Positions 1-10,977 of a stretch of DNA of 64,000 nucleotides are shown piece after piece. Source of the stretch: Symbiodinium microadriaticum. Its lineage: Eukaryota; Sar; Dinophyceae; Suessiales; Symbiodiniaceae. Made by a program: the position numbers and the translations under genes. Positions within the stretch are counted from its first letter, which is position 1. The number at the start of each line of letters is the position of its first letter. The notes under the pieces are model-generated. The model was not told the origin of the DNA, made no database searches, and saw nothing but the letters and a program-made list of their open reading frames with translations. The stretch covers positions 229,100 to 293,099 of the forward strand of contig LSRX01000298.1 in NCBI GenBank assembly GCA_001939145.1, given 5' to 3'.

Positions 1-1086
1 CTATACCCCTGAACCCTGTGCCGCGTGCTTGCGAAGGGATCTTCCGATGGCCTGCTCGTCGGGCGGGCGCATCAGCAATCTCTTCACCAGGAGGCTTACT
101 TTGTCATCTTTGGGTTATATTTTAATTTTATTTTATGGGTAAACCGGTAAACCCCTAATCTTAAACCCAAGCCTTAAACCCTTAACCCAAAGCCCCTAAA
201 ATCTAAGCCCTAAACCCTAAACCCAAGATACTATCTTGGCCATGGGCTAGCTTTTTCTTTTTTAATATCTGTTTTTCTTTTTTTGTTTGGGGGGGGAGGG
301 GGGTTGTTTTGGATTTAGGGCTTTGGTATCTTGGGCCCCAAACCCGTATTCTAATTGCTAAGGCTTTCGGGCTGTTTTGATGCTAAGGGATATAGGAGGC
401 TGATTAAGAAACCCGGGGTCCTCATTAGGCTTCTTGATATGAATCCGATTCTTTTGNAACTAGAATCTTAAATCAGAACTAGAACTACCAATGACCAATA
501 CTAGTCTTTGAGTTTCCTTATTGCCATGTTCTATTTATTCAGGCCCCGGTAGTACGCCTCCGGTTTGTAGCTGTTGTGTTCATATTTGCAGGTGTTCAGC
601 AAAATCCTCGACACTCTCTGCTGAACGGCTCGTTGCGTTTGCTGTGAAGGTTTCAGGTCAAGTTCTAGGGTGGAACTCACGAACCCTAAACCGCAACCCC
701 TGAACCCGAGAGGCTAACCCCTAAACTAAACCCGAAAGGCTAACCCTTAAACCCGAAGCCCCTCAACCCTTCAAGGCCCAAGCTCACCCGAAACCTTAAT
801 GAAGTTTAGAAGTCAAGATGGTTTAGGATTTATGCTTTACCCTAAACCCTGAACACTTTTAGGGCTCCGGCTTCGAGGTTAAGAGAGTTTAGGGTCTGGG
901 ATTTACCTGAATTACCCCATAGGGTATCGGTTTTTGAGGGATTTCGGGTACAGGAAGCCCTCAGCTCTTGCAAGACCCGGAGCAGGCCTTCCGAAAAGAA
1001 GTGCGCGAGTACTTGAGTCAGGTCCTCAGAGGGCCCTGTTTTGTTTGGAGGCGGTTCCGGATGTAGGGTTCGGTCTAGGACATTTT
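1..1086. other. Gene-free region with degenerate telomere-like repeats
   Basis: No convincing ORF. Scattered CCCTAAA-type fragments occur at about 150-230 and 680-790, and TTTAGGG-like words after 840. Positions 331-363 match the right end of the short inverted-repeat family described at 3,511-3,618 (a GGGCCCCAAACCC core followed by TCTAATTGCTAAGGC), but no matching left end is visible. A single N at 457 marks an uncertain base or join. Confidence 0.6.
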
Positions 1087-1488
1087 CAGGTGGGTAGTTA
1101 CCGCTATAGAAGCCTTATAATTATAATAGAAGGTCTATATACCTTATAGAAGCCCTATATATCCTAAACTCCCTACCTGCAGGTTCCTTTAATGTAGGGT
1201 TCGGGCTTGAGGAGGGTTAGGGCTTTCTGGCTGAGGGTTTGACACAACGGGTTGCAAAAGCTTCCGGGTGCCAGACTGCTAGAGTCTAGGACAGGTGGGT
1301 AGTTACCGCTATAGAAGCCTTATAATTATAATAGAAGGTCTATATACCTTATAGAAGCCCTATATATCCTAAACTCCCTACCTGCAGGTTCCTTTAATGT
1401 AGGGTTCGGGCTTGAGGAGGGTTAGGGCTTTCTGGCTGAGGGTTTGACACAACGGGTTGCAAAAGCTTCCGGGTGCCAGACTGCTAGA
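1087..1488. repeat. 197-bp tandem duplication
   Basis: Two copies, 1087-1283 and 1292-1488, read as identical by eye and are separated by 8 bp (GTCTAGGA). The same GTCTAGGA also precedes the first copy, so the true unit is about 205 bp. The unit contains a TATA-rich part (CTATAGAAGCC repeated) and a G-rich part ending in GCCAGACTGCTAGA. Near-identity implies a recent duplication or an assembly duplication. No coding content. Confidence 0.9.
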
Positions 1489-2312
1489 CAGGTGAAGACC
1501 CTAAACCCTAAACCCGTCGGCTTCAAGTTCGAAAGAATGATGCTGGGAGATGTTGAACCCTAAGCTCCCCCTGAACGTTTGAAAAGGTAGATGTACATGT
1601 TCGGCATCCGGGCCTCTCGGGGCCTCGAAGGAAGCCATGCTTGGGCTTCTTACATTGGAGGTCATGAGGGTGAAAGGTCGAAGTCTCTGGAGTTTCGGGA
1701 GTAGGGCGTTGTTGTTTGTTGGGCTTCGGGCTTTCGAATGTATAAACCCTAAACCGCCTAAACCCTAAACTTGATGACCTTTCTCTCGGCCGAGGTCGTG
1801 ATCATTTCCGCATCGATCGGGAAAGGGCGGGGCAGTTCAACCTCGCCCGCCGAGCTGGCTTAGGGTATAGGGCTTTGCGTTTAGGGTTTAGCGTTTAGGG
1901 CCTAGGATTATATAGGGTTTAGGGGGGTTTCAGGTTTGGGAAAACATGGCGCGGACTTAGAGTAGGGATTTATAGTGGGTTCTGACCCTCGTGATCGTAT
2001 TCAGCAAGACCCAAGACCCAGTAGCCCCGATTCTGAAACCCAAAGACCTTCCTGAACCTCTCATGCCTCCAAAACTCGCAAGCCCACGCCTCCACTCAGG
2101 GCTTAGGGTGTGAGGACTTGGGTTTTGAGGGTCAAGGAGCTATGTTTTCAAGGCTGAGGTTTAGGGCTGAGAAGACATGTCGTATTTTGCCTGCTTGGGC
2201 TTTGGGCACGAACTTCGTGCAAGAAGCCCGCAGTATGGGTTTGCAGCACATTGCGTCTGCTTCCTTATCATGGTAGCTTGAAGCGAGTCTCGTGACGAGA
2301 ACCCTGACTAGG
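1489..2312. other. Non-coding, sparse telomere-like words
   Basis: CCCTAAACC-type fragments near 1497-1512 and 1743-1772, and TTTAGGG-type fragments at about 1860-1930. No gene recognised. Confidence 0.55.
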
Positions 2313-2481
<169 letters not shown>

Positions 2482-2521
2482 AAGCCTAACAGATAGTACC
2501 ATAAACAAGTATCACCTCTGG

Positions 2522-2597
2522 CATATATATATATATATGTATATACATATATATGCATATATATATATATGTAGGTATATATGCACACGCACACACA
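2522..2597. repeat. AT/TATG dinucleotide-rich microsatellite
   Basis: Alternating AT with GTATATAC and GCATAT interruptions, followed by a short CA run. About 330 bp to its right (2598-2929) hold nothing recognisable. Confidence 0.9.
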
Positions 2598-2929
2598 TGA
2601 GTTTGCGTCCACCGCCTGCCCTCAGCCGATATGACCATCGATGTGGCTGAAGTTGTCCCCAAGCCTGATCCGCAAAGCTTGCAGCATAGACGAAGATCTT
2701 TCTCTGTCTCTCCTTCTTCGTCTTTCACCTAGCCACGTCCGTGACTTATCCATCTGTCGATATGTCTACCTACGCCACCATCGACATACCCATCTATCCC
2801 CACACTGCGAATAGCCCCACAGAGTGAACCGCTCACCGGCAAGCCCTCAGCCCCGATCCCATGACCCGTTTCGTCCCACACCTGAGAGCCCCAAATTCGA
2901 AGCTTTAAACCTAAACCCCAATGCCCCAA

Positions 2930-3035
2930 GCCCTGAAGCCTGAACCCTAAACCCCGAACCCTAAGCCCTGAACCCTAAACCCTAAACCGCTAAACCGTAA
3001 ACCCTGAACCCTAAACCCTGAACCCTAACCTGATC
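2930..3035. repeat. Degenerate CCCTAAA (telomere-type) array
   Basis: C-rich-strand units with many CCCTGAA, CCCTAAG and CCGTAAA variants. The degeneracy indicates an old interstitial tract rather than a functional chromosome end. Confidence 0.85.
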
Positions 3036-3158
3036 CCTACATCCGCCTTCCCTCAAACCGTCTGAGCCAGGTCGCACTCAGTGCCAATCCGATTTGGCGC
3101 ATGCGACAAAGGCAGCTTCGCGAGCTGGAGCGAGGTCTCGGAGATTAGGTTTCAGGGT

Positions 3159-3203
3159 GTATATATATATATAAATAAATATATATATATATATGTATGT
3201 ATG
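3159..3203. repeat. AT microsatellite
   Basis: Alternating AT with AAATAAAT interruptions and a short TATG tail. The following 300 bp (3204-3510) contain no feature I can support. Confidence 0.85.
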
Positions 3204-3510
3204 AGGGTTTCTATACGAGTCTAGAAGGGGTTTAGGGATTTGCGAAAAGGGCTTAGGGACAAATTTAGGGCTTGACGTTTGGAGTTCAATCTTATCTTTT
3301 CAGGCTTCTCTTTTTGTCTCGTTGTCCGGCTTGTCGGCGTGCATTCAGTTTGCGCTCACGGTGTCGGGTTTGAGATTTTGACATTGGGTGGTGGCTAACA
3401 CAGCCCAGCCTGAACCCCTATCTCTAGCTCCAGAGGCCGCTTTCCCCAACCTGAATCGTGAGAAAACATCACAAGCGTCCAGCAGGCGGCTGTAAAGTGG
3501 AGTAATGTCG

Positions 3511-3618
3511 GGGCCTAAATACTTACCAATACTGTTTTTGGGGGCTCCTGAATAAATTAAATGATTATGATTGTATAGTATAATGGGCCCCAAAACCCTA
3601 GTCTAATTATTAAGGGCC
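3511..3618. mobile_element. MITE-like element, family 'GGCCT', copy 1
   Basis: Short non-coding element with imperfect terminal inverted repeats: left GGCCTAAATACTTACC, right end CTAATTATTAAGGGCC. Between them are a T-run/G-run core and a right-hand block TATAGTATAATGGGCCCC followed by CCCTA. The same order of parts recurs at 6747-6845, 30218-30420 (interrupted), 58279-58369 and 59661-59804, which defines a dispersed family of about 90-145 bp. No protein is encoded and no clear target-site duplication is visible, so it is presumably non-autonomous. Confidence 0.75.
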
Positions 3619-5100
3619 TTAGATTAAAACCGAAGGGACATTGACACTTTACATGCAAGGGTTTAGGATGCAGTCTTTAGAGCTTTAGGCAAGAAGGACT
3701 TTGGGCTTGTACGCTTACGATTCAGGATTTCGTGTCTAGGTTTCAGGGTTGACGATCTACTGCGGCAGCGTTTCTTGCGCGTCCTCGGTACATTGCACGA
3801 AATCCAAGCACCAAACCCAGATACTTCGAGTGGGGAAGTGTTTATCTTTTGAACCATAGACTGCAAACCTAAATCCCAGAAAATACGAAGGTCTGACTGA
3901 ATGGCAACGACATGTAGCTTTTAAGCTGTACTTTAATCTATTCCTAGTCCTGCTATTTACGCGATTTTTACCAAGGTCCCTACATTCCACCCTACGACGC
4001 GGATTGATAAAGTGCGTGCAGCAGCTATGCCTAAGGAGCCGTTCCCTCCCGGCTTCTCAGAGACTCCGCAAGCGTCATTACCCCTTCCATTTGGAGTTCC
4101 CACTGGCGAACGCCCCAACCCCAGAAACAATTTTCTGAGGTCAGCAAAGACGGCCCAGTTTGGCAAGAGGGCATGCCAACAATCGCACGAAGTAGCAACT
4201 AGGCAGGCCCGCCACCGGCAAGCCGGCATACGGGCAAGAAAGCGTGCCATCCTCGTGGATACCCGTTCTTCCCTCGAAGGTCCCCCCTCCGAGGTACTAG
4301 GCCAGGCAGACAACGTCCCTCTGTGTCGGGCCGTGCGCGGACGCGGGCCAAAATGCAAGACGCTTTTCTACAGATCCCTCTGCAGATACTAAGTGCGTAT
4401 CGCGGCCGTGTGCTCCTGGAACCCGCTCGCTCCCCACTGTTTTCTTGTTACAAAGGTGAAGTGGCAAGAGCTTGGGCACCCACCTACATTCAGGTCCCCA
4501 CTGTGCCCCCTGAGTGGTGGGTGAAGGCCAAAACTCCGGCCAGCACCCGTGAGGAAGAGGGTGAAAAGGCTACAATATACTATATAGTAGATGACATTAT
4601 CTTATATTACGCCCCCTTCATTGGGCCTCGGGGTTTGGTTGCGGCTGTTGGGTTTCTGGCTTACAGGAGACACATTGACACTAAAATGCTCCACCCGATG
4701 CCCTCAGCGTTGTTCTTCTAGGTTTCCCAAGATGTGAGTCAGAAGCCCTCAAACCTAAAGCTAGATCAGGGCTCGTCTTACCAAGATGAGCCTAAGAGCT
4801 GTAACAAGGCAAAGTTGCAGCTGCAGACACCAAGCCATAGATTGCCATAAACCCGGGGTTAGGACCTAAGCCCGAAACCCTAAACCCGAAGCGTCATATC
4901 CCTTTGGGCCGAAGCCTTCCATCTCCTAGGAGAGTGACAAGGTTGGTTAAAAGTTGTTGTTTCAGTATGTTATGGTATATTGCAGCATGTTATAGTATGT
5001 TATAGCATGTCATAGTATATTGTAGTATGCCCGCAGATGAAGGGGCCCCTAGAATAACACTGAACATGGATGCGCAGCATTACATCGGTAGCCTGCCAAG
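3619..5100. other. Non-coding, no gene recognised
   Basis: Overlapping ORFs of up to about 130 codons occur on both strands at 3957-4721, but none shows a domain, and opposite-strand ORFs of equal size suggest chance openness. Positions 4955-5032 hold a degenerate repeat of TATAGTATGT/TATAGCATGT words. Confidence 0.5.
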
Positions 5101-5222
5101 GGTTAGGGTTTAGGGGGTCAGGGGGGTTAGGGTTAGGGCTTCGGGGTTTGGGGGTTAGGGTGTAGGGAGTTAGGGGTTTAGGGGTCTGGGGGCAGGGGCT
5201 TTGGGGCTCAGGGTTTAGGCGG
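5101..5222. repeat. Degenerate TTTAGGG / GGGGTTAGGG array
   Basis: G-rich strand, with units varying between TTAGGG, TTTAGGG and GGGGTCAGG. It has G-quadruplex potential. The next 300 bp (5223-5531) hold no supported feature. Confidence 0.8.
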
Positions 5223-5531
5223 AAATTGTGCCCGAATAAATCGTGGAAAACAAAGCTTCGTTGCTGGGGCTCAAGAGCTTCTTAAGAAGGTGATCCGCCG
5301 CTGTCCCTCCTCCACGGCGATGAGATTTTCCTTTTCACTGGGGCATCGGACCGCCTTGCTGTGGCCTTCAAGTTGCTTCAAGTTTAGAAATTGGAATCCG
5401 GGTTTACAGTCCTTGACAGTTCATGGAGAGTTCAGATCTTAAGTCGCGAACTCCGTAACCTTGAGGCTCCGAGGTCGGTCGAAAGTGCAAGAGAAAACTG
5501 GATATTTCCGCCCCGGGAGGCGTCCAAGACA

Positions 5532-5643
5532 CGTATGTGCGTATGTAAGTATGTATGTATGTATGTATGTATGTATGTATGTATGTATGTATGTATTTAT
5601 GTATGTATGTATGTATGTATGTATGTATGTATGTATGTGTGTG

Positions 5644-5674
<31 letters not shown>

Positions 5675-5676
5675 GT

Positions 5677-5720
<44 letters not shown>

Positions 5721-5730
5721 CACACACACA
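5532..5730. repeat. Compound microsatellite (GTAT)n-(AT)n-(GATA)n-(CA)n
   Basis: Four blocks in succession. The periodic MYVC, IHTY and LSIY translations in several frames are repeat artefacts. Confidence 0.97.
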
Positions 5731-6321
5731 AGAGCATACAAGCCTAAACTCTTAACCTCAAAGCCCCAAAACCTGAACACTTTGCCCTCAAGCCCAAGCC
5801 ACAGAGCCAACAGCCGAGACCGATGATGTGTTTGAAAGAAGCCATCAAGCTGGGGCAGGACTGCACGCCGGATGGCCCGGAAAACCTGGGCGTCTTGAAG
5901 TGGTCGAGCTGGCTGTGCTTTCGTGCAATAAGAATTCCTGGCTTCCGGTTTAGGATTCGTAAGCGTTCCGTTTTTTGGGGTTTCCAGGTTCCGAGCTTAT
6001 GGTTGCAATCCACAGTCAGGCTGTAGGTTTAGAGTCAAAACTTCTGTTGGAGTTGCGGATTGAAGCCTGCCAGAATACTAAATGATCAGCCTTCGACTAA
6101 AGCTCGCAACAGGTTTGACCCTGATCCTTTAACCGACCCCCAAAGTAGCGCCCTAAACTCTAACCCTTAAGCCCTAGACCCTAATCCTAAACCTTGAGGG
6201 GTGGACTGGATCATGCGTGAGAAAGTCCGTCACATGTAAACAACTTGCCAGGAGATTCGTCCAAGCCGGCGACCGCGCTGCGCATGTTCGGGGCCCCACC
6301 TTCGCCAGAGCGGGGTTCAGG
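5731..6321. other. Non-coding
   Basis: Opposite-strand ORFs of 67-89 codons overlap at 5744-6026 and neither is recognisable. CCCTAA-like words appear at 6150-6200. Confidence 0.5.
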
Positions 6322-6418
6322 TCTTAGGGCTTAGGGTTTAGGTTTGGGGTCCCTAAACCCTAAACCCTAATCCCTATCCCTAAACCCTATCCCTAAACCC
6401 TAAACCCTAAACCCTGAA
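6322..6418. repeat. Telomere-type tract, G-rich then C-rich
   Basis: GGGTTTAGG-type units to 6350, then CCCTAAA units with CCCTATC variants from 6351. The G-then-C order is the orientation expected for a head-to-head telomere junction, but the units are degenerate. 6419-6746 contains only a few CCCTAAA words. Confidence 0.8.
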
Positions 6419-6746
6419 ACTGTAAGGCTCGAGGTCTAAGGCTTCAGACGTTGGGTTGGTGGGGTTTGCCAGTCCATGTCAGCGTGGGCCGCAACCTTAA
6501 ACCCAAAAAATTTGAATCCTGAGCCCTTTTCCCTGAGATCCTAAACCCTAAAGCCTAAACGGAGCCCCAAATTTTCGCTTGGGGGGCTCCCCGAGGATCC
6601 AGTCGTGGAGAATGACACAATCCGATCCATGCGCAGGCCAGGGGGATACCTGAGCCCCCACCCCCTAGGGCTTGAACCGGAAAGTCAATCTCCCAACACC
6701 CCTACTCCCGACAACAAGAAGTCGGACCCAAACGCAACTACTATAG

Positions 6747-6845
6747 AAGCCTAAATACATACCTATACTTTTTTTTGGGGGGGAGTTCCTTATCATACTT
6801 ATACTGTAATGGACCCCAGAACCCTAATCTAATTCTTATAAGGCT
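6747..6845. mobile_element. MITE-like element, family 'GGCCT', copy 2
   Basis: Left end AAGCCTAAATACATACC, T8G7 core then AGTTCCTTATCATA, then ATGGACCCC, and right end TCTAATTCTTATAAGGCT. Part order and length match copy 1. The ends are more diverged, suggesting an older insertion. Confidence 0.65.
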
Positions 6846-6953
6846 CCTGCACTATTCCCCAAAGCCTGAACGGATGGGTTTTGCGTTCGAGGTTGAGTCC
6901 CAACTCCTGCAGGGGGGGGGTGCCTCGCAGGTTTATTTGTTCCTTGTTTGGGT

Positions 6954-7168
6954 GATAACAATAAGAATAATAAGGAGAATAATAAAAATAACAATAATAA
7001 TAACAATGGAAATAATAGTAGTAACAGTAATAGTAATAGTAATAATAACAAGAATAATAAGAACAACAGTAATGGCAATAGCAATAATAGTTATGATACT
7101 AAAAATAATAACGGTAAAACTTGAAAGAAGAAGAATAATAGCAATAACAATAGTAATAATAACAACCC
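6954..7168. repeat. Imperfect AAT/AATAAC microsatellite
   Basis: About 215 bp of AATAAT, AATAAC, AATAGT and AAGAAT words. It keeps an Ile/Thr-rich frame open on the plus strand and a Leu-rich frame on the minus strand; both are artefacts. Confidence 0.9.
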
Positions 7169-7284
7169 CTTATTGTGGTATCCGACACTTAGGATTCCGA
7201 CTTTTCGTGGTTTGGGGATGCCAGGCTCAGGGCTTCGAGTTTAGGGCCCAAGGTTTTGTCTTGAGGAGCCTGCCTTGCGGGTTT

Positions 7285-7331
7285 ACCCTAAACCCTAAAC
7301 CCTAAACCCTAAACCCCTAGGGTTTAGGGGG
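7285..7331. repeat. Palindromic telomere-type tract
   Basis: Four CCCTAAA units run straight into CCCCTAGGGTTTAGGGG, a compact C-then-G inverted arrangement able to form a hairpin. Confidence 0.85.
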
Positions 7332-7434
7332 AACTCACACGGCCTTTCCGGGCTTACCCCCAACTAACACCGCTTAGGGGCTGGGTAGGGGACCTGGGAC
7401 TTTTAATGTGGAGAGAGATAACTCCCCATATCCC

Positions 7435-7520
7435 TAATCTCTAAACCCCCTAAACAGTGAAGACCCTAAAGACCCTAAAGACCCTAAACCCTAAATCCTA
7501 AACCTAAACCCTAAAACTAA
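7435..7520. repeat. Degenerate CCCTAAA array
   Basis: Contains a local decamer repeat, GACCCTAAA(G), three times, followed by CCCTAAA and CCTAAATC variants. Confidence 0.75.
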
Positions 7521-9740
7521 GACTAAGAGATTCGGCTCATTCGGGCTAGGGCCCTCAGCCCCGATGCCCCAGAAAGCTCAAGGAGAGGAAGGATTTATTT
7601 ACCAGCTCCCCGGGCCCACCCAACCCACTTCCCATCCGACCCGCCCGAGTTTTGTTTGTATTTATAGCCGAAAACACTATTCGTAATAGTAGAAAACCTT
7701 CCGCAAAACGTTTGCTTTCCAAGGCACCAAACATGTTGGGGAAATGTTTCCCCTAAGCATGTTGGTGAAACAGTATGTTTAGGATTTTAGTAGGGTCATA
7801 GGCACTCGGAGAGTCGTTCCTGGAAAGGCCCAGCCAGCCATCAGACAGGCAGGTCCCTAAGGTGTTTCCATTGCGGCTTGTAGGGTTTAGGGGTTCAGGG
7901 TTCTTGGGTATTGTGGTTTATAGTTTATAAGGGTTTAGGGCTCACGGTTTAAGAGTTCAGGATTGCCAACAGCACGCGGAAAGGAAGAGCCCCCGACCAA
8001 ACCCTAAAGCTAAGTAATGGAGCACCTCAAACAGCTGCAGACCACCGGTTTCCATCCCACGCTACAGTCCTTTCTGTTAGGATCTAGGGTTTACGATTTA
8101 GGGTTCAGGGTTTCGGGTTTAGGTTTGCTTTCTCGCTTGGGTTGATTCATGTGGTTTTATAAGACTGTTTCCCAGGGTTCTGCAAGGATGTTATAGCTTG
8201 TTGGTGGTTTTAGGTTCCAGATGGTTCTACTTGCAGGCTCGGTGGTGGCTGGAGGGCTTCATAGATCGGGTGGGCTTCACGGGCTTGGAGTTTGAATACG
8301 GTCACAACGTCTACTGACTACTGTTATATTCCCACGTCTAGATTACCAAGCAAGACAGCGAGAAGGTGCGGCCCTCCGTTCTCCGACGGCTTGTTCGCAT
8401 CCACGATCCGAGCAGTCCAAAAAAGAATCCAGCCTGTAAGGCCGACAATGATAGGTTTGTGGCTTTATCGATGACGACAGCTGTGGTCGAGGTGACGCGG
8501 CCTGGTGCCAGGAAGACGGGAAGGCTTTCTCTTGGCGTGGATGCCAACAGGGCTTCAAGCCTCCCAGTCGCTGTGTGGCCTTCGAGCCTCAGTGAACTCT
8601 GCCGCTTTTGGGGCCTTAGGCCTAATTAGGGCATGCGAGCATGCAGGACTTGTCCTGCATGTCCTACCTTGGAGCTTCATACGGTTCCCTGTAAGACACT
8701 TGATCCAGGAGGGGGCTTACAGTATACGGGGAAGAATGATGCAGCACTGCCCTCAGAATAAGGCCCAACACCTGCACCCCGGAAAAGTTCGATGCTTGTC
8801 AGGGCTTTTCGCATGGATCCCTAAGGCCCTCTAAACCCCTATACCTGAAAAGCCTTGACCGATCTCTGTTTAGGGCTCTGGCATGTGCTGCTCGAGCCCT
8901 GGACTACTTGCATATTGAACAGTCTGAATCCTGCAAACCCCTGTGCTGAAACCCAACAATCGAGTCGTAGGCTAATCCAGAAGGCTGAGCAGCTACCGAT
9001 ATTGTTCCTCAGGGTCCCTTGTTAGTCTTGTACTTTAAAACACTCTCTTTAAAGCCTCGTTCCAATTTTAAAGGCGCCAAAAGGCGCCAGGTTCCCCCTT
9101 TTCGGTACTTGTGGGACTCGGGGTTGTCATTCTCATGTGGGTGAAACTTCGACTAAGAGAAAAGATGAAGTATGGGTTTAGGGTTTAGGGTTTAGGGTAT
9201 AGTATGGGCTCAAGAGTACCTGGCATGCGCCTCTATTCTATGGGGCTCTTCCCCGAACCCTAAACCCTTCAAACCAACGCAAGCTTCATTACAGTATAGC
9301 TCCTGTCCAGAGTGCATTATTACGTGCATTCATGCAGCTTGTGAGGAACTACGCCTGCAGGGTTGCTCGTCATGGCAACCCTTTCTGGACCCTAGCTTTG
9401 GGCTATACGAGTTTGGGGGTTCAGGGCTTGACCACTACAGGACTTCAGGGAGAAAAAATTTAAGGGCTCGATGCAATTGTACCGTACATCTTACTCGACA
9501 GTGCCTGGAAAGTGGGCTTACTTTTGAAGGTAGCCCCCAACTTCAACTCTAAAACGCTGAAGGTTAAACCTTCACGCCTTACACCTCGGTCGTAAGCCTT
9601 CACGCTCCAAACCCCAAAGCCTCATCCGGTAGTCAAGCCTTCCCGATGCCAAGGGGGCGGCAACAGGGGCATCCGCTTGGAGGCTTCTGGGGGCTCCGGT
9701 TTAGACTTTGGGGGAGGCTTGTAGCGTAGTGCTGTTAGCA
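7521..9740. other. Non-coding, no gene recognised
   Basis: Overlapping ORFs on both strands at 8292-8834 lack recognisable motifs. Small structures: hairpin GGGGAAATGTTTCCCC at 7739-7754; CATGCAGGAC/GTCCTGCATG inverted repeat near 8639-8661; paired GGCGCC around 9072-9088; TTTAGGG tracts at 8090-8125 and 9175-9200. Confidence 0.5.
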
Positions 9741-9848
9741 GCTCTGGAGCAAGTGTCGGATTTAGGAAAGCTCTTAAGGTTCCGGTGGGTCGGCTGCTTT
9801 TGATGGCAGTTGTGGCGCTGTCGTGGGGATTTCGTGATCCTGGTTGCG

Positions 9849-9901
<53 letters not shown>

Positions 9902-10183
9902 GACTACTACTACTACGACTACTACTACTACTAGTCGCTGGAATCCATGCACCCGGGGAGGTTCCCTNGCTCTGGAGCAAGTGTCGGATTTAGGAAAGCT
10001 CTTAAGGTTCCGGTGGGTCGGCTGCTTTTGATGGCAGTTGTGGCGCTGTCGTGGGGATTTCGTGATCCTGGTTGCGACTCCTACTCCTACTCCTACTCCT
10101 ACTCCTACTCCTACTGCTACTGCTACTGCTACTGCTACTGCTACTGCTAGTCGCTGGAATCCATGCACCCGGGGAGGTTCCCT
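9741..10183. repeat. 0.22-kb tandem duplication around diverged microsatellites, with an N at the junction
   Basis: Unit 1 (9741-9967) and unit 2 (9969-10183) share the same left flank (GCTCTGGAGCAAGTGTCGG...) and right flank (TAGTCGCTGGAATCC...). Only the central repeat differs: TAC with GAC interruptions in unit 1, and TCCTAC followed by TGCTAC hexamers in unit 2. A single N sits exactly between the units (9968), so this may be two alleles of one locus laid end to end rather than a real duplication. Confidence 0.9.
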
Positions 10184-10977
10184 CTTCGAAAAGGAAAAGA
10201 ACCGCTACATGTGCCTGCCGCAGGCCTGATTTAGGAGGCTTAAGAGGTTTCGGGTTCAGGGTTTTGGGGGTTTAGGATTTACGGTTTTGGGTTTTGGGTT
10301 CAGGGTTTTGGGGGGTTTAGGAGGGTTAAAAACCTTAATTAGCGGTTTCTGGTATTAAAGAAATTATTCTGTTTCGGCGTATGCTTCGCGAGGCGCACCC
10401 TTCAGCCACAGCTCTGCACAGGAAGCAAAACCCTGATACTCTGTAAGGCCTCAAATCGTTTCGGGTTCAGGGTTCCAAGGCCGTAAACCCTAAACCCTTA
10501 AACCCCTAACCCGGCCTCGGGCATCTGAGCCGGTACGCCTGGACCTCATTCTAATCACGAGCCGCATGGATGGATGGTTGGACAGTCTGCTGCGAATTTT
10601 TGCTTTGCGCATCCAAAGCCTCTTTCATGCCATGTCGTGTGACGTGTCAATCTGGAGTCGTCCTTCGTCGCAGTGTAGGCCGGGCTTTCCGCTGAAAGCC
10701 ATGTGTGATGATGGTGAGGGTGATGGCGATGGCCAGCACCATCCGCAGGCGAAGCCCCAACCAGAAGCTCCATCCCCCAAGCCACTCCAGAAGTTTACTT
10801 GTCTACTGGCTCAGGTCATGAATTGCATGTTTGAGGGCTCGGGTTTATTATAGTAGGTGGATTATACGACGGAAGGGTCTATGCGTGCTAATTATTCTGA
10901 GTTCCCTGTTCGTTGCATACCAAGGATGCTTGGCCCAAGGTGGGTGTTGACAACGTTCGTGGCTTCGCGCTTTCGCC
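10184..10977. other. Upstream region of the AP2 gene
   Basis: G-rich TTTAGGG/GGGTTTTGGG variants at 10240-10330, CCCTAAA words at 10485-10515, then more complex sequence from about 10,550 to the gene start. Short ORFs at 10,555-10,853 on both strands are not recognisable. No TATA box or spliced-leader relict is seen. Confidence 0.5.
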
